From Actinacidiphila guanduensis (GTDB lineage: Bacteria > Actinomycetota > Actinomycetes > Streptomycetales > Streptomycetaceae): a stretch of 64,000 nt of DNA. Location of the stretch: the NCBI RefSeq assembly GCF_900103985.1, contig NZ_FNIE01000011.1, forward strand, positions 124,001 through 188,000, written 5' to 3'. The notes beneath the pieces were generated by a model. That model was not told the DNA's origin. It was given only the letters and a program-made list of their open reading frames with translations, and made no database searches. Shown in pieces: positions 60,032 to 64,000 of the stretch. The position numbers were made by a program, and so were the translations under genes. Positions within the stretch are counted from its first letter, which is position 1. Each line of letters opens with the position of its first letter.

Positions 60032-60284
60032 GGTCCTCACCTCCTCCAAGGGGAGCTGGACGTTCCCAGACCCTACCTGGGCCGGTGGGGGTTGAAACCC
60101 CTAGATCACAAAGACGATCGCGGTGTGTCCGATCTTCACCCTTGCGCACGTCCCTCCGCCACTGGGATACCCGCCGATCTCCATCCGAAAGCCGCCGGTT
60201 GTATCGTCGTTTCGGTCAACAGCCGCCGGACGCGGTTGCTTCCCGGTTCCTTGAAGGAACGACGGACGGCAGGGATGGGTTTCC

Positions 60285-60581
60285 GTGAGTGACAGCCAGG
60301 ACACAGCCGAGGCGCTCGAGGTCTGGATCGACCAGGACCTGTGCACCGGTGACGGGATCTGTGTCCAGTACGCGCCCGAGGTCTTCGAGCTGGACATCGA
60401 CGGGCTCGCCTACGTCAAGGGTTCCGACGACGAGCTGCGCCAGGCCCCTGGTGCCACGGTACCCGTACCGCTGCCGTTGCTGGCGGACGTGCGGGACTCC
60501 GCGAAGGAGTGCCCGGGCGAGTGCATCCATGTGCGGCGGGTCGCCGACCGTACCGAGGTGTACGGGCCGGACGCGTCGTAG
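60285..60581 (+). CDS. Small ferredoxin
   Basis: A 98-residue ferredoxin: DQDLCTGDGICVQYAPEVFE, then a later CPGECIHVRR. The cluster ligands visible are the two Cys of CTGDGIC plus the CPxxC pair, in the arrangement of [3Fe-4S] or single-cluster P450-type ferredoxins. GTG 60285. It is divergent from arc over about 250 bases and convergent to the next secreted-protein gene. A P450 partner elsewhere in the genome is likely (inference). Confidence 0.87.
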   Translation: MSDSQDTAEALEVWIDQDLCTGDGICVQYAPEVFELDIDGLAYVKGSDDELRQAPGATVPVPLPLLADVRDSAKECPGECIHVRRVADRTEVYGPDAS

Positions 60582-60627
60582 CGGCGGTCTCACGGGCCGC
60601 GACGGGCCCCGGGGCCGCAGCAGCCGG

Positions 60628-61206
60628 TCAGACGCTGTTCGGGGCCGGGCCGGGGATCGCCACGTAGCGGCCCTGCCGCCACTCCCAGGTGTAGTCGCGC
60701 CGCAGGTCGGGGCAGCAGCGCGGGGTGGTGTCGCTGGAGAACCCGAGCACGGTGGCCTTCACGGCGTGCCCGGCGACGTGGAAGCCGGAGATCTGCCGGT
60801 CCTCGCGCGGGTCCACCAGCATCTGCGCGATGTGCGGGGCGCCCGTGCCGGACTTCGGCGAGGCGAGCACGTAGACGCCGCTGGGCGGGGTGCCGGTGTC
60901 GGAGTGGCAGCGCACGACCACGACCGTCTCGGGCCGCCCGTCGCCGTCCATGTCCACGGCCGCCTGCGAGATGACGTCCACCGCGTCGCCGGGCGCGCAG
61001 GTCAGCGGGTAGGTGACGGCGTGCGGGTCGGGCGGGGGGACGTGCACGGGGGGCGCGGCGGGCTTGGCGGCCGCGGTGGGGCTGGCGTCGGCCGGCTCCA
61101 CCAGGGCGACGGCGGCGACCACGGCACCCAGGGCCACGGCCGTGGTGAGCCAGTGCACGCCGCGGCTGCGGGTGTGCGGGAGGGCGGGGCCTGCGGAGGG
61201 CTGCAC
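60628..61206 (-). CDS. Secreted protein with FG-GAP-like segment
   Basis: A 192-residue protein with a hydrophobic segment at about residues 18-40 (GVHWLTTAVALGAVVAAVAL), which is a signal or anchor. An extracellular domain with AAVDMDGDGRPETVVVVRCH resembling a calcium-binding FG-GAP repeat follows, then a domain with CC near the end (DTTPRCCPDLRRDYTWEWRQ). GTG 61206 is chosen because AGGAG lies about ten bases upstream. Function unknown. Confidence 0.75.
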   Translation of the reverse strand: MQPSAGPALPHTRSRGVHWLTTAVALGAVVAAVALVEPADASPTAAAKPAAPPVHVPPPDPHAVTYPLTCAPGDAVDVISQAAVDMDGDGRPETVVVVRCHSDTGTPPSGVYVLASPKSGTGAPHIAQMLVDPREDRQISGFHVAGHAVKATVLGFSSDTTPRCCPDLRRDYTWEWRQGRYVAIPGPAPNSV

Positions 61207-61564
61207 GCGCCTTGCTCCTGGGGGTGTGATCAGCGGGGGTGGCCAGCATCGTGCCACACGTCACAACGGCGGGGAACGCCGGGGGCACCCCTGACCGCGC
61301 CGGTCTGTGTCGGGTCCGCGCCATGGCGTCGTTGCGACGCAGCACCGCCGCCGGTTCGCCCGTGAACGGGCAAAACGGCGGCGGTGGACGGAAGTTGGCC
61401 GGAAAGGGTCCCCGGCGCCCATGGCCCCGGCCGCCGGGACGGCGGGTTCGCGCCGGGGGCGGCCGGTTGCCGAGCGGGGCCGAACGGTGACGGAGCAGTG
61501 ACCGGATCGGTGACTGAGCGGTGACGGGTTTGAGCCGGGCGGTGCTTCTCGGTGCTATTTGGTG
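61207..61564. other. 358-bp spacer between secreted-protein and trmI genes
   Basis: No gene is recognised. Near 61485-61530 GTGAC occurs four times within 45 bases (GGTGACGGAGCAGTGACC and on), a short imperfect repeat. Its meaning is unknown. Confidence 0.45.
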
Positions 61565-62473
61565 CTACTCGGCGGCTGTGCCGCCGCTCCCGCCGCCAGG
61601 ACCGGTGTAGTCCTCGCCGTAGGCGCCCTTGGCGGGGCGGCGGCGGCGCAGGGGCGGCTCGACACCGTCGGCCAGCCGGCGGGCGGTGAGCAGGAAGCCG
61701 GTGTGGCCGATCATGCGGTGGTCCGGGCGTACGGCCAGGCCCTCGACGTGCCAGTTGCGCACCATGGTCTCCCACGCGGCCGGCTCGTTGAAGGTGCCGT
61801 GCTCGCGGATCGCCTCCACGGTGCGGGCCAGCTGCGTGGTGGTGGCCACGTACGCGCACAGGATGCCGCCCGGGACGAGCGCCTTGGCGACCGCCTCCAG
61901 GCACTCCCAGGGCGCGAGCATGTCCAGGATCACCCGGTCCACCTCGGTGTCGGAGAGGTGGTCCTGCAGGTCGCCGACGGTCAGCTGCCAGGCCGGGTGC
62001 GGGCCGCCGAAGTAGCGCTCGACGTTCTGGCTCGCGATCTCGGCGAAGTCGGCGCGCCGCTCGTAGCTGTGCAGCATGCCGTGGTCGCCGATGGCGCGCA
62101 GCAGGAAGGCGCTGAGCGAGCCGGAGCCGACGCCTGCCTCCACCACCCGCGCGCCGGCGAAGATGTCGGCCATCGCCAGGATCTGCCCCGCGTCCTTGGG
62201 GTAGACCACGGCGGCGCCGCGGGGCATGGACAGGACGTAGTCGGGGAGCAGCGGACGCAGCGCGAGGTAGGCGACGTTTCCCGTGGTCCTCACCACACTG
62301 CCCTCGGGGGCACCGATCAGCTCGTCGTGCGGGAAAGCGCCCTTGTGGGTGTGGAACTGCTTTCCTGCTTCGAGCGTGAAGGTGTGGTGCCGTCCCTTGG
62401 GATCGGTGAGCTGTACCTGGTCCCCGACTCTGAAGGGCCCGCGACGACGGGCCGCACCGGTCGGTTCAGACAT
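61565..62473 (-). CDS. trmI: tRNA (adenine-58-N1)-methyltransferase TrmI
   Basis: A 302-residue enzyme that methylates A58 in the T loop of tRNA. The N-terminal beta domain has FRVGDQVQLTDPKGRHHTFT, and the SAM-binding Rossmann fold has GARVVEAGVGSGSLSAFLLR and DRVILDMLAPWECLEAVAKA. ATG 62473. It is next to the site-2 protease gene with a 45-base gap, so both are probably on one transcript. Confidence 0.95.
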   Translation of the reverse strand: MSEPTGAARRRGPFRVGDQVQLTDPKGRHHTFTLEAGKQFHTHKGAFPHDELIGAPEGSVVRTTGNVAYLALRPLLPDYVLSMPRGAAVVYPKDAGQILAMADIFAGARVVEAGVGSGSLSAFLLRAIGDHGMLHSYERRADFAEIASQNVERYFGGPHPAWQLTVGDLQDHLSDTEVDRVILDMLAPWECLEAVAKALVPGGILCAYVATTTQLARTVEAIREHGTFNEPAAWETMVRNWHVEGLAVRPDHRMIGHTGFLLTARRLADGVEPPLRRRRPAKGAYGEDYTGPGGGSGGTAAE

Positions 62474-62518
62474 GAGCCCATCCTATAGGGGGCTCGGTTC
62501 GCCTCCGGGCGCCCGCGG

Positions 62519-63754
62519 TCACGACGTCCGGCTCATCGCGGCCAGGAAGGCGCGTTCGACGTCGGCGGTGGACAGGACGCCGTAGATCTCGCCCGTCGGC
62601 TCCACGACGAGGTACTCGGTGGAGGGGGTGGCCCGCAGGGTGTCCAGGAGGTCCTCGCCGGTGAGGTCGGCGGACACGCGCATGCCCGGCGTGAGGTCCT
62701 GGGCGAGGCCGCTGACCGCGACCCAGGGGCGGCGGTGCTCCGGGATGGACACGATCGCCGACTCGCGGACCAGCGCGGTGGGGTCGCCGCGGCCGTCCAC
62801 GACCACCAGGGCGCGCGCGCCCGCCTCGTTGGCCCGCCGCAGCGCCTCGGACAGGGGGGTGTCGGAGGCGACCGGGACCGCCCGGCGGGTCAGGGTGCGG
62901 GCCCGCAGGCCGGGAAGGCGCTCGCGCAACCGGGCCATCCGCAGGGCGTTGCCCGCGCCGGTCCAGATGATCGCGGCGAGCACGGCGGCCAGCAGGGCGT
63001 CGGTGAGGGAGTCGGCGCCGCTGCCGCCGCTGTCCCCATTGAGCCCGCCGGCGTAGGAGAGCAGCGGGAGGCCGATCAGGACGGCCAGGGCGAGGGCCCG
63101 GCCGACCCAGGCCGCGGCCACCGTGCCGGCCATCGGGTCGCCGGTGGCCTTCCAGACCACCGCCCGCAGCATCCGGCCGCCGTCCAGCGGCAGCCCGGGC
63201 AAGAAGTTGAAGATCGCAACGATCAAGTTGCTGATCATCAGCCCGGCCAGCAGCACCCCCGGCACGGTGCCGCGCTCCACCAGCTGCATGCCGCCGAAGA
63301 AGACCGCGGCGAGCACCAGCGAGAGCAGCGGGCCGACGAAGGCGAGCACGAACTCCCGGCCCGGGGTCTCGGAGTCCTTCTCGATCTCCGAGACGCCGCC
63401 GAAGAACTGCAGCTGGATGCGGCGCACCGGCAGCCGGAAGCGGATCGCCGCCAGCGTGTGGGCCAGTTCGTGGACGAGCACCGAGGCGTAGAAGGCGACC
63501 GCGAAGAACAGCGAGACCAGGTAGCGCACCCCGCCCAGCTCCGGCAGCACCGTGTCCAGCTGGCCGCCGAAGACCCAGGTGATCAGGGCGGCGACCAGGA
63601 ACCAGCTGGGTGCCACGTAGATCGGGACGCCGAAGAACCGCCCCATCAGGATGCCGCCGCCGGGCTCTCTTGACGGCTTGGCGGTGCCGCCGCCGTCCTC
63701 ACCCCGGCCCGGTGCTCGGGTGTCCCGGGAAGGCGGTTGACCGCTCTCGCTCAC
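62519..63754 (-). CDS. Site-2 protease (M50) with CBS domains
   Basis: A 411-residue intramembrane metalloprotease of the Rip3 type. The zinc site is VLVHELAHTLAAIRFR (HELAH), and the distal motif is PGLPLDGGRMLRAVV (LDGG). About six helices precede a C-terminal pair of CBS domains (PVASDTPLSEALRRANEAGA and STEYLVVEPTGEIYGVLSTA) that probably sense a nucleotide. GTG 63754 follows AAGGGG at six bases. Its substrate is unknown; Rip proteases usually cleave anti-sigma factors. Confidence 0.9.
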   Translation of the reverse strand: MSESGQPPSRDTRAPGRGEDGGGTAKPSREPGGGILMGRFFGVPIYVAPSWFLVAALITWVFGGQLDTVLPELGGVRYLVSLFFAVAFYASVLVHELAHTLAAIRFRLPVRRIQLQFFGGVSEIEKDSETPGREFVLAFVGPLLSLVLAAVFFGGMQLVERGTVPGVLLAGLMISNLIVAIFNFLPGLPLDGGRMLRAVVWKATGDPMAGTVAAAWVGRALALAVLIGLPLLSYAGGLNGDSGGSGADSLTDALLAAVLAAIIWTGAGNALRMARLRERLPGLRARTLTRRAVPVASDTPLSEALRRANEAGARALVVVDGRGDPTALVRESAIVSIPEHRRPWVAVSGLAQDLTPGMRVSADLTGEDLLDTLRATPSTEYLVVEPTGEIYGVLSTADVERAFLAAMSRTS

Positions 63755-63852
63755 TTCGTCCCCTTCTGACCACAGTCCCCCGTACCGGTCACGCGGCACG
63801 AGGGCGTCACAACCATGCTATGGCCAGGCGCAGCACGGCACACCGGGACACC

Positions 63853-63889
63853 GCGGGACTGTGCAGGACGGGGCGGGACTGTGCAGGAC
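63853..63889. repeat. Tandem 17-bp repeat upstream of the protease gene
   Basis: GCGGGACTGTGCAGGAC occurs at 63853-63869 and 63873-63889, and a partial copy (ACTGTGCACGAG) follows. It lies about 100 bases from the protease start in the divergent promoter region. Confidence 0.65.
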
Positions 63890-63969
63890 TGTGCACGAGG
63901 GTGCGTGACGGGGCCGCCCGGCGGCGTGGTGGGCGCCGGTGTCGGCGGCAGGCCGTAAGGTTCGCTCCC

Positions 63970-64000
63970 ATGGGAACCACGGGAATCCCCGCGCCCCGGC
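63970..64000 (+). CDS. Start of a truncated coding sequence at the window edge
   Basis: ATG at 63970 opens MGTTGIPAPR and runs off the end. It is divergent from the site-2 protease. In related Streptomyces a RecB-family nuclease gene occupies this position, which is a guess from gene order only. Confidence 0.3.
   Translation, partial: MGTTGIPAPR

Noticed and set aside
1..64000. tRNA, rRNA, intact insertion sequences, prophage or NRPS/PKS genes
   Set aside because: None was found on reading both strands; no CCA-ended cloverleaf, transposase motif or synthase domain was recognised.

Overview
This 64 kb window is chromosomal DNA from a high-GC actinomycete, almost certainly Streptomyces or a close relative in the Streptomycetaceae. 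The evidence is the codon use (third positions nearly all G or C), frequent GTG starts, and a complete actinobacterial Pup-proteasome locus in the order arc-dop-pup-prcB-prcA / pafA / FKBP genes / pafB-pafC / tatA-tatC / Ski2-like helicase. A CebR-type operator, an iron box and Streptomyces-style intergenic palindromes add support. No rRNA, tRNA, CRISPR array, intact insertion sequence or biosynthetic megasynthase was seen.

Region 1 (about 0.2-13.8 kb) is mixed metabolism and repair. It holds a DUF2510 membrane protein, a divergent LysR regulator and TDT-family transporter, and a BtuF-like metal-chelate-binding protein. These are followed by a short DNA-repair pair (5'-3' exonuclease fold plus AlkB-like dioxygenase), a very large secreted sedolisin protease with Kelch and carboxypeptidase-regulatory domains, a LuxR-type regulator and a cytochrome P450.

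Region 2 (about 14-34.5 kb) is an accessory block dense in small redox enzymes and regulators: DUF4331 protein, peroxiredoxin-like protein, two DJ-1/PfpI proteins, three medium-chain quinone oxidoreductases, four short-chain dehydrogenases, an EthD-like and an NTF2-like protein and a DHA2-type efflux pump. Eight regulators (AraC x2, TetR x3, XRE, HxlR, MerR) are interleaved with them, mostly divergently. Several promoters carry clear palindromic operators. The block also contains a VOC gene reduced to its two ends and two gene-poor stretches with degraded coding fragments. It looks like a reactive-carbonyl/quinone response neighbourhood built by gene gain and decay (inference).

Region 3 (about 35.3-41.3 kb) has a secreted GH5 cellulase with a 16-unit GTSS-type linker and CBM2 under a perfect CebR box, two unrecognised genes, an iron-box-controlled siderophore-interacting protein and a membrane acyltransferase.

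Region 4 (about 41.5-64 kb) is core genome: Ski2-like helicase, TatC, TatA, two small conserved proteins, PafC, PafB, two FKBP isomerases, PafA, an MFS transporter and divergent LacI regulator, PrcA, PrcB, Pup, Dop, Arc, a ferredoxin, a secreted protein, TrmI and a CBS-domain site-2 protease. Pup is deamidated by Dop and attached to targets by PafA. Arc unfolds tagged proteins into the PrcAB core. PafBC is known in mycobacteria as a DNA-damage transcription activator. A roughly 138-bp inverted repeat with a strong inner hairpin lies between the FKBP gene and pafB.
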